12,460 nt of DNA from Pseudomonadota bacterium (GTDB lineage: Bacteria > Pseudomonadota > Alphaproteobacteria > Acetobacterales > Acetobacteraceae): contig JAFADX010000110.1 in NCBI GenBank assembly GCA_023424475.1, positions 1-12,460 of the forward strand. The letters run 5' to 3'. The position numbers were made by a program, and so were the translations under genes. The notes beneath the pieces were generated by a model. It saw only the letters and a list, made by a program, of their open reading frames with translations, was not told the origin of the DNA and ran no database searches. The stretch's first letter is position 1. Each line of letters begins with the position of its first letter. Below, piece after piece: positions 1 to 7,518 of the stretch.

Positions 1-297
1 GGCCAGGATCGCCGCGACGGGGTCCGCGGCTTCCGCGGCGAACAGGATCGCGGGCACCGCCCGCGCCCCGAAGGCGGGCGGCGCGAAGGGGCGGGACTCC
101 AGGCGCAGGATCCGCCCGCCCCAGGCCGCCGGCGAGGCCACGCCGGCCGGCACCATCAGCAGGTCGTCCGCGCCGGCGACGGGCGGCAGCGGCAGGACCC
201 GGCGATCGGGCCAGAAGGCATGAAGTTGTGGCCAACGGCGCAGCAGGTCGCGATGCGCGAAGATCGGGTCTTCGGCGGCTGGGTGTTCTACACGCAG
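1..297 (-). CDS. Unidentified protein, N-terminal part (runs off left edge)
   Basis: Read on the minus strand this stretch is open for all 99 codons to the window edge, with mostly G/C third positions. It gives a plausible protein beginning around RVEHPAAEDPIFAHRD and containing two W residues and several PLP/PPV patches. I do not recognise the family. Its place beside a capsule export operon would suit a glycosyltransferase or other polysaccharide enzyme, but nothing in the sequence proves that. The start is uncertain: no ATG, GTG or TTG occurs in frame until ATG at 156 (read leftward), yet coding character begins much earlier. The upper limit given is a CTG codon at 297-295. An in-frame TGA lies about 70 nt further upstream. 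The gene is divergent from the lipoprotein gene. Confidence 0.45.
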   Translation of the reverse strand, partial: MRVEHPAAEDPIFAHRDLLRRWPQLHAFWPDRRVLPLPPVAGADDLLMVPAGVASPAAWGGRILRLESRPFAPPAFGARAVPAILFAAEAADPVAAILA

Positions 298-392
298 AGG
301 TTGTAAACTTTCGTTATTCAGGACCGATCTATCCTGTGCCGCGAGAGAAAGGCCCGAACAGCGTCCTCATCGCCGATCCACGCGTCTTCTTT

Positions 393-421
393 TTGCGTAA
401 TCCGCTCGGAAAGGCTAGTTT
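393..421 (+). promoter_or_regulatory. Candidate promoter for the capsule export operon
   Basis: The divergent gap between the left-edge gene and the lipoprotein gene is clearly more AT-rich than its surroundings. Within it a TTGCGT hexamer (393-398) and a TAGTTT hexamer (416-421) are separated by exactly 17 nt, a sigma70-like arrangement ending 32 nt before the lipoprotein ATG. The match to consensus is only partial. Another AT-rich patch at 301-320 could serve the opposite-strand gene. Confidence 0.25.
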
Positions 422-453
422 CCTCGGGTCTTGGTGCCAAGGATTGTGCACGT

Positions 454-828
454 ATGGTTCCTGCGCAGAAGCGGTCTGGTGGCGTCATGGCGCTGATGGG
501 TCTGGCGCTGGTCGTGGCCGGCTGCGCGCAGAACGGACTGAATGGCGCCGCGGCGCCGGACGAGGTCGCGGCCGCCCCCATCACCGACCCGGTGGTGGCC
601 TTCGCCGCCGCCGGGGCGCCCGGCTCGGAGGAGAGCGTGCTGCTGCCCTCCACCGGGCAGTCGGCACGCCTGCGCATGGTGCGCGCCTATGCGGCGGCGA
701 GCGGGCGGAATTGCCGCGAGATCCTCGTGCGGACGGACGGATCGACGCAGACGCGCCTCATCTGCGGCGCCGGCGAGCGCTGGCGGGAGGCGCGGCCGCT
801 GATCCAGGGCTCCGCGGCGCGGCCGTGA
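454..828 (+). CDS. Small predicted outer-membrane lipoprotein, first gene of the capsule export operon
   Basis: A 124-residue protein. The N-terminus has basic residues (K6, R7), a hydrophobic run (residues 12-22) and a lipobox V-A-G-C with Cys24 as the predicted lipidated residue, so the mature part should be anchored in a membrane facing the periplasm. An Ala/Pro-rich linker (about 25-65) leads to a compact C-terminal region holding two cysteines (GRNCREIL and LICGAGERW) that could form a disulphide. This C-terminal pattern loosely recalls small bacterial surface-antigen lipoproteins, but I cannot assign a family. The ATG at 454 is preferred over the one at 487 because AAGGA at 439-443 sits 10 nt upstream. 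The stop overlaps the next gene's GTG (GTGA), implying translational coupling with the permease and perhaps a role as an accessory export lipoprotein. Confidence 0.75.
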   Translation: MVPAQKRSGGVMALMGLALVVAGCAQNGLNGAAAPDEVAAAPITDPVVAFAAAGAPGSEESVLLPSTGQSARLRMVRAYAAASGRNCREILVRTDGSTQTRLICGAGERWREARPLIQGSAARP

Positions 829-1619
829 GCGATACGGCGCACCGCCCGCTGCTCATCGACTGCGCGCGCACGCAGTTCAGGGTGATCGGCGCCCTGGTGC
901 TGCGCGAGATGCACACGCGCTTCGGGCGCCACCGCTTCGGCTACCTGACGCTGTTCTTCGAGCCGCTGGTGCTCGGCATCGCCGTCGGCATCATCCATCA
1001 GCTCCACAAGGGCGACCGCGGGGTCCGCGGCAGCTTCGAGCTCTACGCCATCGGCTACGTGCTGTTCATGAAGCTGCGGCAGATGGTGATGCGGTCCGGC
1101 AACACCATCCCGGCCAACGGCGCGCTGCTGTTTCATCGCCAGGTCGCGCTGCCCGACCTCTTCTTCGCGCGCCACCTGATCGAGACGGCCGCCTGCACCG
1201 GCGTGCTCTTCCTGATGACCTTCGCGGGCATCGCCATGGGCGGCGAATACCCCGACTCGCCGATGAAGATGCTGGCCGCGGCGGCGCTGATGTTCCTGCT
1301 GGCGCAGGGCATCGCCCTGATGGTGGGCGCCGCGGTGACGCAATGGCACTCGATCGAGCGCGTCGTGCACCTGATGACCTACCTGCTGCTGCCCATCAGC
1401 GGGCTGTTCTTCATGGTCGAATGGCTGCCGCCCTGGCTCGGCGAGCTCGCGCAATGGGTGCCGACCGTGCACATCTTCGAACTGCTGCGCGACGGCCAGT
1501 TCGGCGAACGATACCGCACCGTCTACGACGTCTTCTACGTCGTGAAATGGGTGCTGGTGACGCACCTGTTCGGCCTCGCGGCCCTGCGGCTGGTCCGCCA
1601 GCGCATCGGGCTCGAATAG
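825..1619 (+). CDS. kpsM: Capsule polysaccharide ABC transporter permease, KpsM type
   Basis: A 264-residue ABC-2 type integral membrane protein. It resembles KpsM/CtrC/BexB, the permease that moves lipid-linked capsule polysaccharide across the inner membrane. A cytoplasmic amphipathic start with the family-like segment LVLREMHTRFGRHRFGY (about 24-40) precedes predicted membrane spans near 41-60, 72-88, 118-138, 146-170, 182-200 and 238-256. Length matches the usual 255-265 residues. The open frame extends upstream to 228, but the GTG at 825 is chosen because it gives the expected family N-terminus and overlaps the lipoprotein stop as GTGA. The ATPase gene follows after 9 nt. Function is supported by the complete M-T-E-D gene order downstream; the exact polymer exported is unknown. 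Confidence 0.92.
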   Translation: MSDTAHRPLLIDCARTQFRVIGALVLREMHTRFGRHRFGYLTLFFEPLVLGIAVGIIHQLHKGDRGVRGSFELYAIGYVLFMKLRQMVMRSGNTIPANGALLFHRQVALPDLFFARHLIETAACTGVLFLMTFAGIAMGGEYPDSPMKMLAAAALMFLLAQGIALMVGAAVTQWHSIERVVHLMTYLLLPISGLFFMVEWLPPWLGELAQWVPTVHIFELLRDGQFGERYRTVYDVFYVVKWVLVTHLFGLAALRLVRQRIGLE

Positions 1620-1628
1620 GACGCGCCG

Positions 1629-2267
1629 ATGACCCTCGAGCTCATCGACGTGCACAAATCCTATCCGATGAATGTCGGGCGCAAGCACGTGCTGCGCGGC
1701 ATCAACGCGACCGTGCGCCGCGGCGAGAAGCTCGGGATCCTGGGACGCAACGGCTCGGGCAAGTCGACGCTCGTGCGCATCCTCTCGGGCGTGGAGGTGC
1801 CGACCCGGGGGAAGGTGCGGCGCCACATGTCCGTCTCCTGGCCGATCGGCATGGCGGCGGGCTTCCTGAGCGCGCTGTCCGGCCGGGACAACTGCTGCTT
1901 CATCGCCCGCATCTACGGCAAGTCCCCCAAGGCGGTCGTGGACTACGTCGAATCCTTCGCCGAGCTTGGCGAATACCTCGCCATGCCCGTCGGCACCTAT
2001 TCGAGCGGCATGCGCTCCCGGCTCGGGCTCGCCATCTCGCTCGCCATCGAGTTCGACTGCTTCCTGGTCGATGAGGCCCTCTCGGTCGGCGACACCCGGT
2101 TCGGCCGCGCCTTCGCGGCGCGCATCGCCAATGCCGGGATGATCATCGTCACCCACCACGCATCGCAGGTCCGCCAGCTCTGCACCCGTGCAGCCGTCAT
2201 GGACCAGGGCACCCTCACATTCTACGAAGACATCGATGAAGCTCTCGCCACATACAACAGCCTTTGA
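1629..2267 (+). CDS. kpsT: Capsule polysaccharide ABC transporter ATPase, KpsT type
   Basis: A 212-residue ABC ATPase of the KpsT/CtrD/BexA group, which powers the KpsM permease from the cytoplasmic face. Visible motifs are Walker A GRNGSGKS (39-46), the signature YSSGMRSRLGLA (124-135), Walker B with DE at 148-149 (FLVDEAL) and the H-loop THH (175-177). Length fits KpsT proteins, which are short because they lack the C-terminal carbohydrate-binding extension found in many O-antigen Wzt proteins. AGGA at 1618-1621 lies 7 nt before the ATG. The 3' end overlaps the next gene by 32 nt. Assignment to polysaccharide export rests on the family-like sequence plus KpsM, KpsE and KpsD neighbours. Confidence 0.93.
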   Translation: MTLELIDVHKSYPMNVGRKHVLRGINATVRRGEKLGILGRNGSGKSTLVRILSGVEVPTRGKVRRHMSVSWPIGMAAGFLSALSGRDNCCFIARIYGKSPKAVVDYVESFAELGEYLAMPVGTYSSGMRSRLGLAISLAIEFDCFLVDEALSVGDTRFGRAFAARIANAGMIIVTHHASQVRQLCTRAAVMDQGTLTFYEDIDEALATYNSL

Positions 2268-3432
2268 GCCGGCCCCCCTCGGGTCGGTCGAGACCTGGAG
2301 CGAGGCCGCCCCGGAGCCGCCGCCCCGGCCGCGAAGCCGGCTGCGGGGCTTCATCGTCCACCCCTTCACCCTCTGGGTGCTGCTGCCGACGGCGATCGTG
2401 GCGGCCTATTTCTACCTCTTCGCGGCGCCCCAGTACGTCTCCGAGGCACGGATCGTCGTCCGCGTCCGCGGCGAGACGCAGCACTCGCCCGGCGTCAGCG
2501 CGCTTGCGTCGCTGATGGGCAACGGCGCAGCGACCGCCAGCGCCGGCGACGCCAGCACGGTGCGCGAATACCTCATTTCCCACGACGCGGCGATGAGCCT
2601 GCAGGAACGGCTCGACATCATCTCGATGTGGCAGCGGCCGGAGGCGGATTTCTTCGCCCGCCTGCGCGACACGGACCCGGAGCGCCTGACGAAGTACTAC
2701 AATTCCATGGTCTCCGCCTCGCTCGACGGATCGAGCGGCGTGCTGACCCTGCGCGTCCGCAGCTTCCGCCCCGAGGATTCCAGGGCCATCGCCGAAACGC
2801 TGATCTCCCTCTCCGAAGGGCTGATCAACCGGCTCTCCGAGCGCACGCGCGAGGACACGCTGCGGGTCGCCCGCGAAGAGGTCGAGCTCGCCGAGCAGCG
2901 CGTCTCCGCCAGCCGCGATGCCCTCGCCCGCTTCCGCGAGCAGCAGCGCGACCTCGACAGCACCAGCACCGCCAATGCGTCCCAGCAGCAGATCGCGGCC
3001 ATGGAAGGGGCGCTGACCGTCGCCCGGGCGGAGCTGCGCGAGCGCATGGCGTTCATGCGCGCCGACAACCCCGCGCTGCAGACCACGCGCAACCGGATCC
3101 AGGCGCTGGAGCGCCAGATCGAGGCCGAGCGGATGCGCCGCACCGGCGGCGACGGCGCGCTCGTGCACCAGCTCGCGGCCTATGACCGGCTCCAGCTCGA
3201 ACGCGAGTTCGCCGACCGGCAACTGTCCTCGGCCACCGCCAGCCTGGAGGCGGCGCGGATGGACGCCCAGCGCCAGCAGATCTTCATCGCCCGGGTGGTC
3301 GAGCCCAATCTCGCCGTCTATCCCCTCTATCCTCGGAAACTTATCGGTGTCGGCAGTGTCTTCCTCGGACTCGCGGTCGCCTTCGGGATCGCCTGGCTGC
3401 TCATCGCGAGCATGCGTGACCATGCGATTTGA
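2236..3432 (+). CDS. kpsE: Capsule export inner-membrane protein, KpsE/CtrB type (polysaccharide co-polymerase)
   Basis: A 398-residue protein with the layout of the KpsE/CtrB/BexC family, which links the ABC transporter to the outer-membrane exporter. A proline-rich cytoplasmic N-terminus (about 1-40) is followed by a membrane span near 45-63 and a large periplasmic domain. That domain has long Arg/Glu/Gln-rich coiled coils at about 200-300 and 310-345. A second membrane span lies near 369-391, preceded by the proline-rich VEPNLAVYPLYPRKL typical of this family. There is no C-terminal kinase domain, as expected for ABC-dependent systems. The ATG at 2236 is preferred over an in-frame GTG at 2188, which lies deeper inside kpsT and adds an unlikely N-terminus. 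The gene overlaps kpsT by 32 nt and kpsD by 11 nt. Confidence 0.9.
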   Translation: MKLSPHTTAFEPAPLGSVETWSEAAPEPPPRPRSRLRGFIVHPFTLWVLLPTAIVAAYFYLFAAPQYVSEARIVVRVRGETQHSPGVSALASLMGNGAATASAGDASTVREYLISHDAAMSLQERLDIISMWQRPEADFFARLRDTDPERLTKYYNSMVSASLDGSSGVLTLRVRSFRPEDSRAIAETLISLSEGLINRLSERTREDTLRVAREEVELAEQRVSASRDALARFREQQRDLDSTSTANASQQQIAAMEGALTVARAELRERMAFMRADNPALQTTRNRIQALERQIEAERMRRTGGDGALVHQLAAYDRLQLEREFADRQLSSATASLEAARMDAQRQQIFIARVVEPNLAVYPLYPRKLIGVGSVFLGLAVAFGIAWLLIASMRDHAI

Positions 3433-5272
3433 GGCCCGCCGCTGGGGCGCGGCGATCCTCGCAACCCTGTTCACCCTTGTCCTGGCAGGCTCGGCGCAGG
3501 CCCAGCAGCAGCCGCTGCCCAGGGGGATCGGCGGCGTGCCCGGCGCCCTGCCCGGCATGCCGAACCTGCTGCCGCGCCAGCCGGCGCGGGGCGGCGCCGA
3601 GGGCGGGGCGGGCGGGACCTCCGGCGATGCCTCGGCCCAGCCGCCGCCCGTCTTCGACCGCCGCAGCCTGGCCGATATCCCCGGCCAGTCCCGCGGCACC
3701 GAGCGCATCGGCAGCCCGACCCAGGCCGAGGGCGGCCCCACCCTCGTCGCGCCGCTCGGCGACCAGGGCCGCGTCACCGGGCCCGCGACGGCCGTCTTCG
3801 GCGCCTCGCTCTTCACCGGCACGCCGCAATCCTCCTCGGACGCGCCGAACCCGAACTACGTGCTGCAGCCCGGCGACCGCGTCTCGGTCCGCGCCTGGGG
3901 CGCGGTGGAATCCGAACTCGTCGGCGTCATCGACCCCGCGGGGAACCTGTTCCTGCCCAATATCGGACCGATCCGCGTTGCCGGCGTGCGCGTGGGCGAC
4001 CTCCAGCAGGTGGTCGAAAGCGAGGTCCGCAAGGTCTACACCTCGCAGGTCCAGGTCTATGCGACCGTGCTCTCGACGCAGCGCATCGGCGTCTTCGTCA
4101 CCGGCTTCGTGCGCTCGCCGGGGCGCTATGCGGGAACGGCCTCCGACAGCGTCCTCGACTTCCTGGTGCGGGCCGGCGGCATCGATCCCGGCCGCGGCTC
4201 CTTCCGCGAGATCGCGATCAACCGCGGCGGCCAGGCCGTCACCCATATCGACCTCTACCGCTTCCTGCTGGCCGGCCAATTGCCGGTCATTCGCCTGCAG
4301 GAAGGCGACACCATCGTGGTCGGCCGCCAGCGCGCCATGGTCGGCGCCGACGGCGCGGTGCGGAACAACTACCTCTTCGAGAGCACGGCCCGCTCCGCCC
4401 TCACCGGGCGCGACCTGATCGAGCTCGCCCGCCCGCTGCCCGCCGCGACCAACGCGGTGGTCCGCGGCGTGCGGAACGCGCAGCCCTTCTCGCGCTACAT
4501 GTCGCTCGCCGAACTCGCGCGGCAGACCCTGCAGGACCAGGACACCGTCACCTTCGTCGCCGACGTCGCCGCCCGCACCGTGCGCGTCTCGGTCGAAGGC
4601 AGCCGCCTCTATCCCTCGGTCCTGGTCGCCGACCGCGACATGAACCTGTGCCAGGCGCTCGACCACATCGCGGTCGACCCGGCGCTCGCCAACACCGACG
4701 GCATCTTCATCCTGCGCCCGTCCCTCGCCCTGCGGCAGAAGCGTTCGATCGACGAGGCACTGGACCGGCTCGAGCGGCAGCTCTTCCTCGCCCCCTCGGC
4801 GACGACACGCATCGCCGAATCCCGCACGGCCGAGGCGGCGCTGATCTCGCAATACATCAGCCGCGCCCGGCGCGCCCAGCCCGAGGGCCTGCTGGTCGTG
4901 ATGGGCCCCGACGGCGTCTGCGCGCCGCTGCGGCTCGAAACGGGCGACATCATCGTCATCCCCGAGCGCTCACAGACCGTCATGGTCCAGGGCGAGGTCA
5001 ACGCGCCGCAGGCCATCGTGTGGCGGGAGGGCTGGTCGATCGACCAGTACATCGAGGCCGCGGGCGGCCTGACCCCGCGCGGCAACCGCTCGACATTGAT
5101 GATCCGCCGCCCCTCGGGCTTCGCGCGGCTCAACCCGTCCGAGCCGCCCCGCCCGGGGGACGAGCTGATCGCCCTGCCCTACCTCGACCCGAAATACTGG
5201 CAGATGGGCACCGACCTGGTGACCGCCCTGTTCCAGGTCGCGCTCGCCGCGCGCGTCTTCATCAACAACTAG
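3422..5272 (+). CDS. kpsD: Outer-membrane polysaccharide export protein, KpsD/Wza (OPX) family
   Basis: A 616-residue exporter. The signal peptide (basic start MRFEARR, hydrophobic core 9-22) is probably cleaved after AQA at 25-27. A low-complexity Pro/Gly linker (30-140) precedes a polysaccharide-export domain beginning NPNYVLQPGDRVSVRAWG (143-160) and continuing to about 215. SLBB-like beta-grasp repeats follow around 223-300 (FVTGFVRSPGRY), 388-455 and 519-570 (VQGEVNAPQAIVWREG). The C-terminal segment 594-614 is amphipathic and could be the outer-membrane helix seen in OPX proteins. No lipobox is visible, so like KpsD it appears to be a soluble or periplasmic precursor rather than a Wza-type lipoprotein. 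The frame is open from 3182, but the ATG at 3422 gives the signal peptide and overlaps the kpsE stop by 11 nt. Confidence 0.9.
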   Translation: MRFEARRWGAAILATLFTLVLAGSAQAQQQPLPRGIGGVPGALPGMPNLLPRQPARGGAEGGAGGTSGDASAQPPPVFDRRSLADIPGQSRGTERIGSPTQAEGGPTLVAPLGDQGRVTGPATAVFGASLFTGTPQSSSDAPNPNYVLQPGDRVSVRAWGAVESELVGVIDPAGNLFLPNIGPIRVAGVRVGDLQQVVESEVRKVYTSQVQVYATVLSTQRIGVFVTGFVRSPGRYAGTASDSVLDFLVRAGGIDPGRGSFREIAINRGGQAVTHIDLYRFLLAGQLPVIRLQEGDTIVVGRQRAMVGADGAVRNNYLFESTARSALTGRDLIELARPLPAATNAVVRGVRNAQPFSRYMSLAELARQTLQDQDTVTFVADVAARTVRVSVEGSRLYPSVLVADRDMNLCQALDHIAVDPALANTDGIFILRPSLALRQKRSIDEALDRLERQLFLAPSATTRIAESRTAEAALISQYISRARRAQPEGLLVVMGPDGVCAPLRLETGDIIVIPERSQTVMVQGEVNAPQAIVWREGWSIDQYIEAAGGLTPRGNRSTLMIRRPSGFARLNPSEPPRPGDELIALPYLDPKYWQMGTDLVTALFQVALAARVFINN

Positions 5273-5279
5273 TCCCGGC

Positions 5280-6023
5280 ATGCGCATCGCGGTCCTCGCC
5301 GACGTCCATGCCAACCTGGAGGCCTTCCAGGCCTGCCTGGACCATGCGAGGACCCGCGGCGCCGAGCGCATCGTGCTGCTCGGTGACCTCGTCGGCTATG
5401 GCGCCGACCCTGCCGCGGTGCTCGACATCGCCATGGCCGAGGTGGCCAGGGGCGGGCTCGCGCTGCTCGGCAACCATGACGAGGCGGCGACCGGCACCGG
5501 CTCCTACGGCATGAACGACTACGCTGCCGCCGCCATCGCCTGGACGCGCGGCCGGATCACCGAGGCCCATCGCCGCTTCCTCATGGGGCTGCCGCTGACG
5601 CTCGAGGAGGAGGGCCTGCTCTTCGTCCACGCCGATCCCTCCGCGCCGGAGAAATGGACCTATGTGACCGATGCCGAGGTCGCCCAGCGTGGCCTGCAGG
5701 CCACCTCGGCCCATGCCACCATCTGCGGGCATGTCCATCGCCCCGCGCTCTACAGCCTCGGCGAGACCGGCAAGCTCATCACCTTCCGGCCGCAGGAGGC
5801 GGCGCCGGTGCCGCTGACGCACGGGCGGCGCTGGCTCTGCGTCCTCGGTGCCGTGGGGCAGCCGCGGGACGGCAACCCGGCCGCCTGCTACGGCATGATC
5901 GATACCGAACCGATGCGGGCGGCCTGGCTGCGCGTGCCGTATGACATCGCGACGGCGGCGGAGAAGATCCGCGCCGCGGGGTTGCCGGGCGTCCTCGCCG
6001 ACCGCCTCTTCCTCGGCCGCTAG
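5280..6023 (+). CDS. Calcineurin-like metallophosphoesterase (possible protein phosphatase)
   Basis: A 247-residue two-metal phosphoesterase. Metal-ligand motifs appear in order: DVH (D8, H10), GDLVGYG (D36), GNHDE (N65, H66, D67), FVHADP (H117) and GHVHRP (H151, H153). All are intact, so it should be active. The sequence style (ADVHANLEAF, LLGDLVGYG) resembles the group of small phosphoesterases related to PP2A-like Ser/Thr phosphatases and diadenosine tetraphosphatases. The substrate cannot be read from sequence. No signal peptide or membrane span is present, so it is cytoplasmic. It starts 7 nt after kpsD and ends 17 nt before a Ser/Thr kinase gene, which suggests, but does not prove, that it reverses that kinase's phosphorylation. 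Confidence 0.85.
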   Translation: MRIAVLADVHANLEAFQACLDHARTRGAERIVLLGDLVGYGADPAAVLDIAMAEVARGGLALLGNHDEAATGTGSYGMNDYAAAAIAWTRGRITEAHRRFLMGLPLTLEEEGLLFVHADPSAPEKWTYVTDAEVAQRGLQATSAHATICGHVHRPALYSLGETGKLITFRPQEAAPVPLTHGRRWLCVLGAVGQPRDGNPAACYGMIDTEPMRAAWLRVPYDIATAAEKIRAAGLPGVLADRLFLGR

Positions 6024-6040
6024 CGGGGCGGGACCGGCCG

Positions 6041-7417
6041 ATGCCGCGCAGGATCGCCGGCTTCACGGTCCATGAGGTGCTGCACGAGGGCGGCATGGCG
6101 GTGCTCCATCGCGTGACGCATCCCGACCATGATCTGCCCATGTTGATGAAGGTGCCGCGCCTGCGGGAAGGCGAGGACCCCGCCGCGATCGTCTCCTTCG
6201 AAATGGAGCTGATGATCATGCCGCGGCTCAGCGGCGCGCACGTGCCGCGCGTCATCGCGCAGGGCGGCTTCGAGGCGGATCCCTTCATCGTCATGGAACG
6301 CATCACCGGCCCGGCCCTCTCGCTGCGCCTGCGCGAGATGCCCCTGCCGGCCGAGGAGGTGGCCCGGATCGGCGCGGCGGTCGCGGACGCGCTCGACTCC
6401 CTGCATCACCAGCGCGTCGTCCATCTCGACGTGAAGCCGGCCAACATCATCTTCCGCCCCGGCGGCGAGGCGGTGGCGGTCGATTTCGGCCTCGCCCATC
6501 ACGAGCAACTGCCGGACCTGATGGCCGAGGAATTCCGCCTGCCCTACGGCACCACGCCCTACATGGCACCGGAACAGGCGCTGGGCATCCGCAACGACCC
6601 GCGCAGCGACCTCTTTTCCCTCGGCGCGCTGATGTACCAGCTTGCCACGGCCGACCTGCCCTTCGGGGAGCCGCAGCACCTCAAGGGGGTGAAGCGCCGC
6701 CTCTGGCGGGACCCGGTCCCGCCGCGCCGGCGCCGCCCCGCCATCCCCCCCTGGCTGCAGGAGGTCATCCTGCGCTGCCTCGAGGTGCAGCCCGACCGCC
6801 GCCACCCGACCGCGGCCCAGCTCGCCTTCGACCTGCGCAATCCCGGCCAGGTCGTGCTGACCGCCCGGGCGGAGAAGCGGCGCCGGGACGGCTTCCTGAC
6901 CGTGCTGCGCCGCCGGCTCCGGCCGGACCCGTTCGCCCCGCGGCACCTGCCCACCATGACCCTGGCGCAGTCGGCGCCGATCATCGCGGTCGCGCTCGAC
7001 TTCACCCAGATGTCGGCCGAACTCGCCGAGGCCATCCGCAACCATGCACGGCGGATGCTGGCGAGCCGCCCCGGCGCGCGGCTGGCCTGCCTCAACGTCC
7101 TCAAGTCGAACATGCTGGGCGCGGATACCTCGCATGACGACCAGGGCCGGAACCGCCACGTGCAGCGCCTGGTCGAGCTGCAGCACTGGGCACGGCCCTT
7201 CGCCCTCGGCGAGGGGCGCGTCACCTACCATGTCCTCGAGGCGGGCGACGTCGCCGAGGCCATCCTCGACTACGCGCGCGCCAACCGCGTCGGCCATGTG
7301 GTTCTCGGCGCGCGGGAGAGTTCCCTCGCGCGCCGGCTGCTCGGCAGCGTATCGGGCCGCGTGGCCGCCGAGGCGCCGTGCAGCGTCACCGTGGTCCGCG
7401 CCCGCCGGTTCGACTGA
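6041..7417 (+). CDS. Ser/Thr protein kinase fused to a universal stress protein domain
   Basis: A 458-residue soluble fusion. Kinase domain about 1-270: glycine loop HEGGMAVLH (15-23), catalytic Lys37, Glu54, catalytic loop HLDVKPANI (128-136), VDFG with Asp148, APE at 176-178 and Asp190 in the F-helix. HLD replaces HRD, marking a non-RD kinase whose activity may not need activation-loop phosphorylation. After a basic linker (275-305), a USP-like alpha/beta domain spans about 312-455, ending in the characteristic LLGSVSGRVAAEAPCSVTVV. The USP nucleotide loop is altered: GARESSLARRLLGS has Glu where the second Gly is usual and is one residue short. There are no membrane spans or PASTA repeats. 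It is the last gene of the capsule export block, 17 nt after the phosphoesterase. Regulation of capsule export is an inference from position. Confidence 0.88.
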   Translation: MPRRIAGFTVHEVLHEGGMAVLHRVTHPDHDLPMLMKVPRLREGEDPAAIVSFEMELMIMPRLSGAHVPRVIAQGGFEADPFIVMERITGPALSLRLREMPLPAEEVARIGAAVADALDSLHHQRVVHLDVKPANIIFRPGGEAVAVDFGLAHHEQLPDLMAEEFRLPYGTTPYMAPEQALGIRNDPRSDLFSLGALMYQLATADLPFGEPQHLKGVKRRLWRDPVPPRRRRPAIPPWLQEVILRCLEVQPDRRHPTAAQLAFDLRNPGQVVLTARAEKRRRDGFLTVLRRRLRPDPFAPRHLPTMTLAQSAPIIAVALDFTQMSAELAEAIRNHARRMLASRPGARLACLNVLKSNMLGADTSHDDQGRNRHVQRLVELQHWARPFALGEGRVTYHVLEAGDVAEAILDYARANRVGHVVLGARESSLARRLLGSVSGRVAAEAPCSVTVVRARRFD

Positions 7418-7435
7418 TCAGCGGCCGCTTGATCA
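7415..7435. promoter_or_regulatory. Imperfect palindrome between the kinase gene and the LysR gene
   Basis: Two TGATCA hexamers (7415-7420 and 7430-7435) flank the palindrome GCGGCCGC (7421-7428), with a single unpaired T at 7429. The symmetric element starts in the kinase stop codon and lies about 85 nt before the LysR start. It could be a weak stem-loop at the operon end or a dimeric-regulator site. No T tract follows, so it is not a classic terminator. Confidence 0.2.
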
Positions 7436-7518
7436 AGGCATCGGTTCGGCCCCAAATCCTTCCCGGGATGGTATGGTCGCGCGCCCCGCGCGCCGGCCCC
7501 GATGCCGGGGGAACCCGA

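Noticed and set aside
228..824. Extension of kpsM upstream to 228
   Set aside because: It overlaps the whole lipoprotein gene and gives an Arg/Gly-rich non-membrane N-terminus unlike any KpsM.
687..2369. 560-codon minus-strand open frame over kpsM/kpsT
   Set aside because: It is antisense to clearly recognisable KpsM and KpsT. Its His/Arg/Ala/Gly-rich composition (many HR, QR, EH pairs) is typical of an antisense shadow in GC-rich DNA.
2215..3822. 535-codon minus-strand open frame over kpsE/kpsD
   Set aside because: Antisense to recognisable export proteins. Composition is shadow-like and no motifs are seen.
3401..4852. 483-codon minus-strand open frame over kpsD
   Set aside because: Antisense to the OPX exporter with clear signal peptide and SLBB motifs; a low-complexity shadow.
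6020..7297. 425-codon minus-strand open frame over the kinase-USP gene
   Set aside because: The opposite strand carries intact kinase motifs, and this frame has none.
7479..7493. GCGCGC stem with 3-nt loop before the LysR gene as a terminator
   Set aside because: A six-base alternating GC stem is expected by chance in this DNA, and no T tract follows.
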